DNA of 64,000 bases, taken from assembly GCF_000143415.4 (NCBI RefSeq), contig NW_003314261.1:4313416-4377415 (forward strand). The letters run 5' to 3'. The stretch comes from Selaginella moellendorffii (lineage: Eukaryota; Streptophyta; Lycopodiopsida; Selaginellales; Selaginellaceae). The notes beneath the pieces were generated by a model that did no database searches, was not told the DNA's origin, and saw only the letters and a list, made by a program, of their open reading frames with translations. Both the position numbers and the translations under genes were made by a program. Shown in pieces: positions 23,095 through 33,513 of this stretch (positions are counted from its first letter, which is position 1; the number at the start of each line of letters is the position of its first letter).

Positions 23095-24066
23095 ATGCTT
23101 GAAAATGCAAGTGCTTGGATTAGGGTTCTTAGCGATGTTTGTGGAGCTGCTGCTCGCGACGCGGCTAGCGGCGGGATGATTCTTGCTGCGAGCAATGGTG
23201 GCAGGATCTTCCGGCGGGTGAATTTGGGGCAGGGATGCTCCGGTCCGTGCTGTTCTTCGCCTCGATTCTCCATCTCCAAATTGGTGTCGCCCTCTCGCGG
23301 TGATGAGGGCAAGCAAGCACAGCAGCAGCATTCGCTGAGTAGGAAGATTAGCAACGACGATCTGTCGCGCTACGGGCTGGATCAGTCGGATTTCGACGTG
23401 ATGAGGAAGGTCCCGGATCAAATTCTCTACGAGGAGGACTCGGACGATTGGGCTGCCTATCTCCTCCTCTCCGCCGATTGCAAGAGGACCTACGTGGGGA
23501 TTACTCGCAATGTCCATCGCAGGTACCTCAAAAGCTCTCTTTGAGCTTGTTTTTCTCTTGGATAAATTGGTCATTTGTCGCTCGAGTTCATGGATTGATC
23601 GCGCTAAAGTTTCGACGATTTTGTTCCAGGTTGAGACAACACAATGGAGAGCTCGTTGGTGGATCCAAGTCGGGGCGCGTGGGGCGGCCGTGGAGGCTGA
23701 TTTGCACGGTTCGCAGCTTCGACACTCGCAGCGAAGGCAAGGACAGAGAAAAAAAAAGAAAACTTCTTTTGATCGACTCAAGCTGATAGGAATCGTTCGT
23801 ATCTCTGTTTTCCAGCTTCGCAATTCGAGTACTTGTGGAAATCGCTGACGAGAACAGTCACTGGCTTCAAATCCGAGCCACCAACAAGCAGTGATAGCAG
23901 CGACGATCGAGGCCCCGATCGAAGCGGCGACGCGAGGAGCATCGCAGCGTTCCACCACGTTGTGCGTCGCCGCCAGGCAGCGCTCGAGCAGGTTCTCGAT
24001 CGAAGCGACGAGTGGAAGAGCTCCTTGACTGTAGAGTGGCACGAAGAAGAGACAGAGACCAAGTAA
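23095..24066 (+). CDS. GIY-YIG domain protein (putative organellar nuclease)
   Basis: Exons 23095-23522, 23630-23736 and 23816-24066 give 261 residues. The GIY-YIG domain spans the introns: AAYLLLSADCKRTYVGITRNVHRR, then LRQHNGEL, SGRVGRPWRLI and QFEYLWKSL (given here in parts). This matches the SLX1/UvrC-N-like fold found in small plant proteins. The N-terminus is rich in Arg, Ser and Ala and could be an organelle transit peptide. Intron 2 starts with GC (GAAG|GCAAGG), not GT; only this junction restores the conserved SEASQFEYLWK reading. The first ATG is only 41 bp after the preceding stop codon; the ATG at 23176 is an alternative start that leaves room for a 5' leader. Substrate is unknown. 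Confidence 0.75.
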
Positions 24067-24154
24067 AGATCGGTCTCGAGTTCGATTCTCGACCCTTACT
24101 TTACCATTTCTTCCCCCTTAGAACCCTAATTCTTTCCCTCTCCGCGAGGAGCGA

Positions 24155-25077
24155 ATGCCAACGGACTACATCAGCAATCGCTACATGTCCAAGCTCGGCG
24201 TTCCACCGCAGGCCTGGGAGGAATCCCTCGATTTCGATGAGGTCGCCAAGTATTTCTCCATGACCGTCGCGGAGGCCGCCAATATCCTTGGTACGTGAAG
24301 ATTTTCGTAGCTGGAGCAGCTTAGAACGATCGATCCGCTTGTGACAGGTGTTTGCCAGGCGACTCTGAAGCGAATTTGCCGAGAGAACGGGCTCTCCAGA
24401 TGGCCGCATCGAAAGGTACGTAGAAATTTTTCCTTTCTCTCTTTTAGATAAAAATTTTCTATGCTGATCAACGGATGTTCTATAGTTTATGGGTGGAAAA
24501 AGCGTGGAAGAGATCAAACAAGATGCTTTGAGAGCCAAGCAATTCCAGGCTCAAGAAAAAATGTATAACCCACAACCCAGCAACTAGTAAGTTTTTTTTT
24601 CTCTTCTTTTATTGAAGAAAAAAAGACGTAAACTTCGTTTTTTTTTTTTTTTGCAGTGGTCAAGTTCCTTCTCAGGCTTACGTGATGCAAACTACACACG
24701 CGAATTTACGACTGAGCACAACTGCGACGTATAGAACGAAGATGCCAATTCCATCCTTTCTGGACGACTTCCGGAACGGTTATCCTCTCAAGAACTTGGA
24801 TGCTGTCTCTGATCGCTGGTGGGGAGGTTCTCCAGATGTGGATGATACCAGCAGCGATCAAGCTCAAGCTCGCAGCGCAGATTTTGCCGAGTCCGTGGTG
24901 GACGCGACGCAGCTGGTAAATCTTCGCAGAAAACGAGCGGAATCACTGGAGAGAGCGCTTGCTTCACCAATCTCCAGGGGCTACGATGGATCCAAAGTCG
25001 AGAGCAGCCAAGAGGAAGTTCTCAAGTTTGTGTTTGGAGAGGAGATGCCACAGCAGTGGACTTACGCATTTGATTGA
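24155..25077 (+). CDS. RWP-RK domain transcription factor (RKD-like)
   Basis: Exons 24155-24290, 24348-24415, 24486-24586 and 24657-25077 give 241 residues. The RWP-RK domain crosses introns 1 and 2: DEVAKYFSMTVAEAANILGV, then CQATLKRICRENGLSRWPHRK, the second part carrying the RWPxRK signature. The domain lies near the N-terminus (about residues 27-70) and no NIN-type N-terminal region or PB1 domain is seen, so it is nearer the short RKD class, which in plants controls egg-cell and gametophyte identity. The C-terminal half is acidic and ends in EEMPQQWTYAFD. Start ATG follows the GIY-YIG stop by 88 bp, showing how tightly genes are packed. Confidence 0.85.
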
Positions 25078-25739
25078 AACTACTCGAGGTAGCTTTGCTT
25101 TGTTTCGTGGGATCAGAGGCAAAAGAGAATTTTTTCACAGGAACATTGCTATTTGCGGGAAGAGCTCAAGAGTTTGGATCGAGGATCATTCATCATTTTA
25201 ATCGGAGAATCAAAGTACCCACCATGGTTCTGTGCCAAAGATATTTCCAAACCAAAGCACATTCTTTTTTCCGTGGTACCGTACCACTCTCTTTGTATGA
25301 GTAGACGATTTCATGCTTTTACCTGTCTTTTTAATTGGAGTTTAGTTGTTTTCCAACCGTTGGATTTTATCCGAGATGGGGACCGGTTCGATTCCGGTGC
25401 CATAGTAAAAAAGGAGAAAGTTTTGAGCTCTTGTGGGGCTTTGTTTATACGCGCGGCGAAGCGATGGAGAAGAGGGATCCCTTGTCTCTCACACCGACAC
25501 GACGCAGCTGATAATCATCCCTTCCGTGCATTTCATCGATCGTTCGCTGCACTGGATGAAATCTTGGAGCTCGGCGCCGTGAGGTAATCGCTCGCTCGCA
25601 TCTCCTTCTCTGTCGAGATCATCCAGGATTTTGCTCTTCTGACACATTGGTCCCGCATTCCAGCGAGGCAACGCAAGCGCTACGGATTCTCGGCTCTCTC
25701 ATTGCCTCCGGCCATCGATCTCCCCGTAATATCGCTCCT
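25078..25739. other. Intergenic, with a tRNA-like T-arm
   Basis: Holds the 3' flank of the RWP-RK gene and the 5' flank of the glucanase gene. At about 25381-25402 GGACCGGTTCGATTCCGGTGCC forms a tRNA-like T-stem and loop with an RNA polymerase III B-box (GGTTCGATTCC). I could not fold the rest of a tRNA around it, so it is probably a tRNA-derived relic or chance. Confidence 0.4.
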
Positions 25740-27439
25740 ATGGTGGCTCCAGGGCATGGCAGCGCCTTCTTGGCGGCGGCCTTGGCTCTATTGGCGGCGG
25801 CGGCATCGTCCTCGGGTAAGACAATCTCTAGATTCCTCTCTTCCTTTCCATTCGATCGATTGATCGATCGATGGAATGCCATGCCACAGGCGCATTCATC
25901 GGTGTCAACTACGGCTCCCAGGGCGACAATCTCCCCAGGCCCCAGCAGGCAGTGGATTTCATGCGAAACAATGGCATCACCCAGGTCCGGATCTTCGACG
26001 CCGACCCGGACATCCTCACAGCGCTGGCCGGCACAGGCATCCAGGTGATCATCGGGCTCACAAACGCGGAGATCCTCAGCGTGGGTCACTCGAGCGCCGA
26101 GGCGGCGTCCTGGGTGAACAAGAACGTGATGCAGTTCCTCCCCAACACCAACATCACCGGGATCGCAGTGGGCAGCGAGGTCCTCACCGACGGCACCGCC
26201 AGCCTCTACGCCTCCATCCTCGTCGCCACCATGAAGTACATCCACGCCGCGCTGGTGGCCGCCAACATCGACAGCCAGATCAAAGTCTCGACGCCACACT
26301 CCACCGTCCTCATCCAGGATCCATTCCCTCCCTCCCGGGCCTTCTTCGATCAGACGTATGCCAAGACGGTGGTGCTGCCACTGCTGGATTTCCTCTCCCA
26401 GACAGGTTCTTATTTCATGCTCAATATTTATCCTCTGGCTATATACCAGCAGAATCGACAGGTGATGTCCATCGACTATGCCTTGCTCCGCCCCAACGCT
26501 GGCATCCAGGACACCATCACCAAGCTCACTTACACCAACGTCTTCGACCAGATGCTCGACGCTGCGTTTAGCGCCATGGGGGCGCTAAACCACACAGATG
26601 TGGGCATCGTCGTGAGCGAGACCGGGTGGCCTTCCAGGGGTGATGTCACAGAGGTCGGGGTAGGAGTTGACAATGCGGAAACTTACAACAACAACCTTGT
26701 CCGGCACATCCTCAACAACACTGGGACTCCCAGGAGGCCCGGCATTGCGGTGAATGCTTACATCTACGAGATCTTCAACGAGGACCGGAGGCAGGGGGCC
26801 ACTTCCGAGAAGAACTATGGGATCTACTATCCGGACCAGACACCGGTGTATAGTTTGGACGTTACCGGGAGGGACTCGGGTGGAGCCGGATCAAACACGT
26901 CAGTTAGAACATGGTGTGTCGCCAAGCAGGGCGTAAGCGACAACAGCCTCCAGGCGGCACTGGACTATGCGTGCGGCCAAGGCAGTGCGGATTGCTCCAG
27001 CATCCAGCCAGGCCAGGCGTGTTTCTTCCCGGATTCGGTCTTTTCTCATGCATCCTTCGCTTTCAACAGTTATTATCTTAAGAACAAAATGGCAGCTGGG
27101 ACCTGTGATTTTGCCGGAGTTGCGACTGTCACCACAAACGATCCAAGTATGTCCAAATCTTCTTTTGCTTTCTTTTTTGCTCTTACAAGCTTGGTTCTCG
27201 TTTGTCGCTCTTTCAGGTAGTGGACAATGCTCATTTCCCTCAAGGTAATACTATTGCACGTCGTTGTTTACCCGTGCTCATGACCGTTTGGTTCTTGCAG
27301 CTTACCACCCACGGTAAATGCTACCGTTGGAAACCTGACCAGTAGTACCAGTAGCTCGGAGCCGCTACTGGCGAGCTTGGCTCTATGTTCAGTCGCGACG
27401 ATCTTCCCGCTTTTGATCAATTCCAGACTGCTCTTCTGA
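25740..27439 (+). CDS. GPI-anchored beta-1,3-glucanase (GH17 with X8/CBM43)
   Basis: Exons 25740-25815, 25890-27146, 27217-27244 (only 28 nt) and 27301-27439 give 499 residues. Exon 1 encodes a signal peptide (MVAPGHGSAFLAAALALL...). A GH17 barrel follows (starts GAFIGVNYGSQGDNLP), with the nucleophile Glu in VVSETGWPSRG and the acid/base Glu in AVGSEVL, where most relatives have GNE. An X8 callose-binding module follows (TWCVAKQGVSDNSLQAALDY, six spaced Cys). Exons 3-4 add a Ser/Thr-rich linker and a hydrophobic C-terminus (LASLALCSVATIFPLLI) that fits a GPI-anchor signal. It should act on callose at the cell surface or plasmodesmata, by family analogy. If intron 2 were retained, an alternative hydrophobic tail would end at 27220. 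Confidence 0.88.
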
Positions 27440-28005
27440 GGATCCAGCAGGTACCACCCCGGCTTTTTCTTTGTTTTTAACTCTTCATTCTCTTTTCTCA
27501 TCCAGTTGCGCGTCTCAATCATGTGTGTCAAGGCAAGCAAAGCGCTGGCAAAGCGAAAAGGAAAAGCTATTCACGAGCACTTTCCACGTTTTGGGATGTT
27601 GTGGAACGGAGAACGAAGTTGTAGAACAATGGTTGGACTGGATTTGACTTCTCGGTCGGCTCTTTGGGACGTGCGAATAAAAAAGAACTTCACAAAGAGG
27701 GAGAGCTTCTCAAGAGAGATGCAGAGGTAAGCAAGCTAGCAGCAAAAGGTGAGATCTAGGCAGAAGATTTACTTACTGGACATCAAATTGACTCACCCGT
27801 ATCTATCTATCATATAATTTCGTGCCAAGTGGCTGGGATTCCTGTCTGTGAGTGTATCAGTAGCTAAAGTTACCAGAAGAGCGGCACTGACAAACACCAG
27901 CTATAGAGGTATGTTTCACTTTTTCTAGTATTTCGCCTTGACCCGAAATTCAAAGACATCAAAGTAGCAAGGAGCGCATGAAGACAGGCAGCAAGGAATT
28001 GGAGC
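27440..28005. other. Intergenic between convergent genes, no gene seen
   Basis: The 566 bp hold the 3' ends of the glucanase (+) and aminopeptidase (-) genes. Open frames here have no recognisable similarity. Confidence 0.5.
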
Positions 28006-31000
28006 TCAAGAAAGTCGCTCTGTGCTGATCAGATCGAGTAGAGACTGCGTCCACTGAGCGCGCAAGCAAACGCGCTCCCAGCAAGCAACCGTGACGTCCG
28101 ATGCGCCATCACGACTAGACACGAAATCTCGAAACTCCTCGGCTATTTCTCTGCTGCACATCTGCCGAGAAGAACAGGAAGAAAGAACGAAGTTTAGCTC
28201 AAATCTAGATTCAAACATTCGTAACACGATTCTTACATGAGCAGTGACCGAGTAGAGAATCCGTTTCATGACGTAATTACTGCAGGCTTTTTCGTGAACC
28301 TTGTTCCAATTATCCTTTTTTTCGGAAAGAAAAAAAAGTAAATTTGTGTCTTTTTAATCTCAAATGTAACAACACTTTCTACCTTGAGCCACGACCAAGC
28401 TGTGAGACAACCTTGCTCGTTCACTCCCTCAAAAACGAGATTTATGTGCTGGGCTAGAACCTGCTTACATACCAATGAATCATAATCTCCAAAGAAGTAA
28501 TACCAAGTAACCAACCTTTGGTGACAAAGCAAACTCAAGGGCCTCGCGTACCATAGCTGGATCATTAGATCCGGCTAGTAAACCTGACCATGTTTTATCT
28601 ATCAATCACGAGCACGAAGTTAAACGGCTGGCTTACTTAAGATCTCCACGCGCTCCGCGATGGATGTGGAGCCTTCGAACTGCGATATCAGCGCATCAAA
28701 GCTTCCTCGGTTTGTAGACGACACGTCCTTGACTGCGTTCCGGAGAACTGCCTGGAAATGGAATAAGGTCAGTCGGGCGGCTTTGCTCGATTGCGCGCGC
28801 TAAATGGAGAAAAGAAAACCGTAGTCAGATCAGAAGGGATTGCGGTCTCGAAGCGAGTGTCAAACCGCCTCTCGGCTTCCGAGCAAGTTTCGTCATGGTC
28901 CAGCCTCACAAGCGCATCCAAAATGCGTCCTCTCACCGCTGCAAACAAGTGTCCCTCGCATTCTGTAGCCTCCCAGCCAATGCGCCTGACCAAATCGGGC
29001 TCGACTTATACGAGAATTGAAATAGAACCAAAGGAAAAACAAGCAAACCTTGCTGGAGTTTCTAGCAATGACGCTAGCCGCTGCTTGACGTCTCCAAAAG
29101 CTTCCGGTTTTTCGGAGAGGATGCCACTCGTTACGTCAACCACAATCTGGACCAAAGCATAATATATAACTCTGAGAGATCATTTCTACGGGTTTTTCCA
29201 TCAACCATACCTCCACCAACGTCGATATGACTAGAGGATGGCCTTCATTCCTGTACGATTCGAGCAGACTAAATAGCTCACTAGGATCCTCTTTACCAGC
29301 GCGGCAAAGAGCGTGCATGTCTTTCAGGAGTCCTGCAAAACGATTTTAGTTGGCAAAATCAGAAAAGGAAATCCATCATCACCTAGTCGATCGACAGGCT
29401 CCAAGCTGCCAGAGGAGACCGCTTCTCGCAAAAGCCGCAGCATATCCTTGTCATACTGTACTCGAAAGAATCCCGTCTCTCCAGCGTTCACCTTGATCCA
29501 GCCTGAGAACCCTTCGTGCTTCACGGTCGAGCGCTCCTCAACCAGCAAATGACTCGTGCACGAGCGTGACTCCTCCACACCCGAGCAAATCAAAACCGGA
29601 ACGATCCACTTGCCTGGAACATCTCGGCCATTTGCCATGAAACGAGCCTGTAGAACAAACACACACATCAAAAGAAAAACAAAACGCTGTTGCTGATCGA
29701 ACCTGCTCAAGCTGAACGTCGGTGGTGTTTTCCAAGAGACTCGCTTTCACAACGGGGAAGCCTTCTTCCTTTGTCCAGCAATGCATAAGCTGCTTTATGG
29801 GCTTGCCAGTCACCTCTTCGAATACGCTCCATAGATCACTGGAGGTGGCATTGCCAAAAGCAAACTTTTTCACATAAGCTCTGAGTCCTTCCTGCACAAC
29901 TACGTTCCATTTTGCAAACAAACGCTACAAATATGGTTTTTAACCTTGAGTTCTTCGTGGCCAAGGTATGACTGAAGCATGTGTAACAGCGATGCACCTT
30001 TGAAGTAACTTATGCTGTCCATCGGGGTGTCAACGTTAATGTTCCTCACCTCTACCTGAACGAGAAAGGGATTCCGGTTTCCAGAGTTCGCGAGTTTATA
30101 GGCGAAGTACCTCGACGGGATGTGTTCCTTCTAGACTATCAAACCGGAAGGCGTCAGACCTGGCCCAATTCTGAAAATCCATCCACATTTCCCATTCCGG
30201 GAACAAGTAGTCCACTGCGTAGCAGCTCATCTGAAGAGGTGACCGCACTGTTTAGTAGGAAGAAGAAGCAAAAAACGATAGTCACCCAGGTAGCCATTCC
30301 CTCGTTAAGCCAAAGGTGAGTCCACCATTCCAGTGTGACAATGTTGCCAAACCACATATGGGCAATCTCGTGAGCAGTGTCGCAAGCAACCTGAAGAAAT
30401 TCATTTGTTTCTAGAGGAAAAAAAAAAAGGGAGTGTTTACCCTTTGTCTCAGCCAAGCTGGTGAGTTCTCGTCGGCGTACAAGGCCTCCTCCCTGTACAC
30501 AATGCAGCCAAAGTTCTCCAAGGCACCAGTCTTAAACTCTGGGACTGCAACAGCGTCGAGCTTTGGAAGCGGGTAAGGCAGCTGGAAAAACCTGCAAGAA
30601 CAAGAGAATCGATCAAACTACAAGATGATTTCTTACGATTTCTTACTCGGCAAAAAAAGGTAGCAGCTTGAGAATTATGTTGAGCACAAATCTTCCTTTC
30701 TCCTGGTAGCCCCGCCTTGTATAAACTCGCACAGGCACGCCTAGAGACAACGAACACAAAATAGATTTTCAAAAACGAAGTGAGAATGTTTGCTCACCGT
30801 CGTCGCTTGTCCCTTCCAGGTAATCAAATTCCCCGACGACAATGGCGATGATGTACGTGGACATACGCACGGTCTCCTCGAACTCCACCGTCTTCGTGCC
30901 GTCGCAATTGATCGTATCGTGAACAACTGGCATATTAGAGAGCACCTGGCGATCGGATGGAGCGTGAACTTTAAACGTAAAGGTTGCCTGGAAGAATTAT

Positions 31001-31577
31001 GATATGAGAGCGATCAATCACTGCGTTGTTACCTTAAAGTCTGGCTCATCCCAGCAAGGAAAACACCTTCTTGCATTGCCGGGCTCGAAGTCAGTGGCGG
31101 CCATGTATCTTTTGGTGCCATTAACTTCATAGGAACTGGCAAAAACTCCTCCATGAGAAAAAAAAAAAAACTGAAAAGAAGAATGCGAACCCTTCGTAGA
31201 AGCCTTTCAGGCTTTTGTTTAGTGATCCGTGATAGTCGATCGTTAGCACCAGCGGGCTTCCCACCACGAGAGCATCGTCCCCATCAAACCCAACGATTAG
31301 AAGCTCGTTTTCCTTGTCTTCTTCCACGGACTTGATCGGGAGCACCTGGTAGAAAAACGAAGCTTAAAGACACCATACTCTTTTCGCATACCGTGCTATC
31401 GAGCAAGCTCGCCAAGACGCTGTCAATGGTAAGATCTGCGGTGTTGAGTTGTACCACGCTGGTAACCGCAGTGACATCGAGGGAGACCCTCACCCTGCCT
31501 TGGAACTCACAAGACTCAAGATTCACCCAAAGCTCGACATTGTAAGTTTGAGGTACCACAATCCTTGGCAACCTCAT
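28006..31577 (-). CDS. M1 zinc aminopeptidase (APM1 / puromycin-sensitive type)
   Basis: Nineteen exons, 849 residues: 31577-31392, 31345-31191, 31135-31033, 30987-30798, 30740-30647, 30591-30441, 30390-30286, 30230-30111, 30055-29945, 29891-29703, 29647-29383, 29332-29211, 29146-29049, 28985-28820, 28751-28637, 28583-28516, 28460-28383, 28314-28237, 28161-28006. All introns are 45-75 bp and GT-AG. The N-terminal saddle ([12 protein letters not shown]) precedes the exopeptidase motif GALEN (265-269, usually GAMEN) and the zinc site HEIAH (300-304) with the third ligand in WLNEG (Glu 323). A long helical C-terminal domain completes the fold. It trims N-terminal residues from peptides; the Arabidopsis relative APM1 (about 880 residues) affects auxin transport and cell cycle. 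Start ATG at 31577 is the first Met aligning with [11 protein letters not shown]. The leader upstream holds a TG/TC-rich simple repeat. Confidence 0.95.
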
Positions 31578-32121
31578 CACACCCACACACACCCTCACAC
31601 ACAGACACACAGAACTTTAGAACTTTCCAAACTAAATCGGGCGCTGCAATTTTATCGTGGGACAAACCAAACCAAGAGTGTTGTACCCATACACACGAAG
31701 GAGGAGCGCTTGTACGTTGCTCCCGCAAAGAGAAAAGAGCGCTTGTACATTGTGCTATAGAACAATTATATAAAAGAACTAGTTATTGAGTACCTCAACA
31801 CAGATCCAATATGGTACTCTCCTTTCTGGTAGCTGCTCTTCTTGCACTCACACTAGAATAAAGATCACATCTAACCAAAGCATTTCAATAAAAATTCCGG
31901 GTCATCATTTCCTATACTAATCCTAAAATTATAGAGAAATCGCAAATGGTGGTGGCCGATTCTCTCGAATCGGATGCTCTGGGCCACTTTCATCTTGGCG
32001 CTGGATTCCTTGGGGATTTCCACGACAAAGCGGCAGATCTAGCAGCCGATCGAGCAAGCATACTCGCTCCAAGCAGTCATCTAATCGTCCGATAGCAAAC
32101 AAATCATCTAGTTGTATTTTT
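31578..32121. promoter_or_regulatory. Intergenic: aminopeptidase promoter and pyrophosphatase 3' flank
   Basis: On the minus strand a CA/TG-rich simple repeat (31577-31615) lies just upstream of the aminopeptidase ATG, and a TATA-like CTTTTATATAAT (31764-31775, minus) about 190 bp upstream. From about 31978 to 32038 lies a copied piece of the neighbouring pyrophosphatase coding sequence, listed separately. Confidence 0.4.
31978..32038 (-). pseudogene. Exon fragment copied from the pyrophosphatase gene
   Basis: About 60 bp match pyrophosphatase coding positions 32657-32717 almost base for base (both contain TTCATCTTGGCGCTGGA-like text with one or two changes, then CTTGGGGATTTCCAC). It lies about 80 bp beyond the intact gene's stop codon, in the same orientation. 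It is too short to encode anything and probably lies in the 3' untranslated region. Confidence 0.75.
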
Positions 32122-33075
32122 TCACGTGAGCGATAGATCACCCGCGGGAACAGACCTGGTCACAAGCTTCACCCACGCTTGGTGCGTCTCTTGGATCACC
32201 TTGAGCGCGTAATCCTTCCCGGCGGCCTTGTTCCCCAGCCCGAATCGGTTCTGCGGCTTCCCATCCGGGACCTTGTAATCCCGGAACCAGTCCCGGATCT
32301 CCGTGAGCGTCCCCGGGAAGTAGTACTCCACGTCGCTCTCGTCATTCACAAGCGCCGCCTTGGGATCGTCCACCGAGATGGCGATCACCTTCCAGTCCAG
32401 CTCCCCCTCGTCGATCATGGCGAGAACAGCCACTGGCTTGACGCGCAGGATCTCGCCCAGCCCCGCCCTGCGCTCGCCAATCTCCACCACGTCCACGGGG
32501 TCGTTGTCTCCCAGCGCGCCCTCCACTTCCGGGTTGGCGTGGTTTGGATCCTCCCAGGTTTGCGGGAGGAGGCCATAGTTCCAGCGGATGTTGTAGGGAT
32601 AGAACCGGAGCTTGCCCTTCTTGATGTCCTGCTTGATCGGCGTGAAGGGCTCGTCAGTGGCCACTTCCATCTTGGCGCTGGACTCCTTGGGGATTTCCAC
32701 CACGAAGTGGAAGATCTCGCCGCCGCCAAGCGGGGATTTCAGCGGGACGTCGTGCCATGGCGACAAGGTCTTGCCGTTTGCCCCAAGCAAGAATGCCCTG
32801 TAGCCCATGCTCTGGGCCTCGCCCTGCTCGCGCACCTGGTAATCCGAGCTCTGCTGCTGGCCCTTGCCTTGATCGACATCCTTGACGGACTGCTCCAGCG
32901 CCCTGGAAATCGCCGATCCACGGCGAGGGAGGAGCTGCTTGGACGAGAGAGCGTGCTGCGACGGCTTGAGGAAGCCGACCCTTGCCGCGCCAATTGCGAT
33001 GCCCGCATTGTACCTGGAAGAGACGAATGGGAGCTGGAGTGACGCCCCGGCACCAGTCACACGGAGAGCCGCCAT
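32122..33075 (-). CDS. Soluble inorganic pyrophosphatase, plastid type
   Basis: A single exon of 317 residues. The family I pyrophosphatase core contains the metal-binding signature GDNDPVDVVEIG and the motifs RFYPYNIRWNYG and DWKVIAI, followed by YYFPGTL and the C-terminal AWVKLV. An N-terminal extension of roughly 70 residues, rich in Ser, Ala and Arg, resembles a chloroplast transit peptide, as in Arabidopsis PPA6. It hydrolyses pyrophosphate released in plastid biosynthesis, pulling reactions such as ADP-glucose formation forward. The first true ATG is at 33075 (MAALRVTG); the open frame extends upstream but without another ATG. The gene is GC-rich and intronless. Confidence 0.92.
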   Translation of the reverse strand: MAALRVTGAGASLQLPFVSSRYNAGIAIGAARVGFLKPSQHALSSKQLLPRRGSAISRALEQSVKDVDQGKGQQQSSDYQVREQGEAQSMGYRAFLLGANGKTLSPWHDVPLKSPLGGGEIFHFVVEIPKESSAKMEVATDEPFTPIKQDIKKGKLRFYPYNIRWNYGLLPQTWEDPNHANPEVEGALGDNDPVDVVEIGERRAGLGEILRVKPVAVLAMIDEGELDWKVIAISVDDPKAALVNDESDVEYYFPGTLTEIRDWFRDYKVPDGKPQNRFGLGNKAAGKDYALKVIQETHQAWVKLVTRSVPAGDLSLT

Positions 33076-33193
33076 AGCCTCGCCACTCAAATTGGATTGG
33101 AGCCCTAGAATTCCAAAAGCCTATTCTACCATCTAACGGTCTTGATAATTGTTGACTTAAAAACGAATTAATTACTTTATTTTCACATCTTTC

Positions 33194-33266
33194 TGCCGAC
33201 CGTGGGGCTCGAACCCACGACCACAAGGTTAAGAGCCTTGCGCTCTACCAACTGAGCTAGGCCGGC
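33194..33266 (-). tRNA. tRNA-Lys (anticodon CTT)
   Basis: The minus strand folds as a complete 73-nt cloverleaf: acceptor GCCGGCC pairs with GGTCGGC (one G-T pair); D-arm with AGCTCAGTTGG; anticodon loop CTCTTAA with CTT; T-arm GTGGGTTCGAGCCCCAC. Boxes A and B are both intact, there is no intron, and CCA is not encoded. The gene lies 118 bp upstream of the pyrophosphatase start, on the same strand. Confidence 0.96.
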
Positions 33267-33513
33267 TTATGCCTTTAATCAGTATCAGTTATTTTTAAGC
33301 GGATATTTATTTAAACAAAAGCTACGTTAGAACTTTCTCGTATTGTCTTGTCACCAAAATCGCTCGACATATTGCTAGAAAGATCAACTAGAGATCTGGC
33401 AGGCTTTAGCTCTCTCGATCGACTTCTCCTCTTCCTTCTCCCCCTAGGCTAGCATCGCGTGATTAAATACATGTTGTCAACGTGATCCACAAAGCTGGCC
33501 GGCTGGCTCGCTT

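Noticed and set aside
23092-24042. 316-codon minus-strand frame opposite the GIY-YIG gene
   Set aside because: No motif is recognisable, and it crosses the plus-strand introns without regard to them; the plus strand has conserved exons.
32179-33042. 287-codon plus-strand open frame opposite the pyrophosphatase gene
   Set aside because: Antisense shadow: the minus strand is a complete, conserved pyrophosphatase with its active-site signature.
33194-33266. The tRNA region as part of a minus-strand protein frame (32654-33226)
   Set aside because: The cloverleaf is complete and the frame has no conserved content; it is chance read-through.
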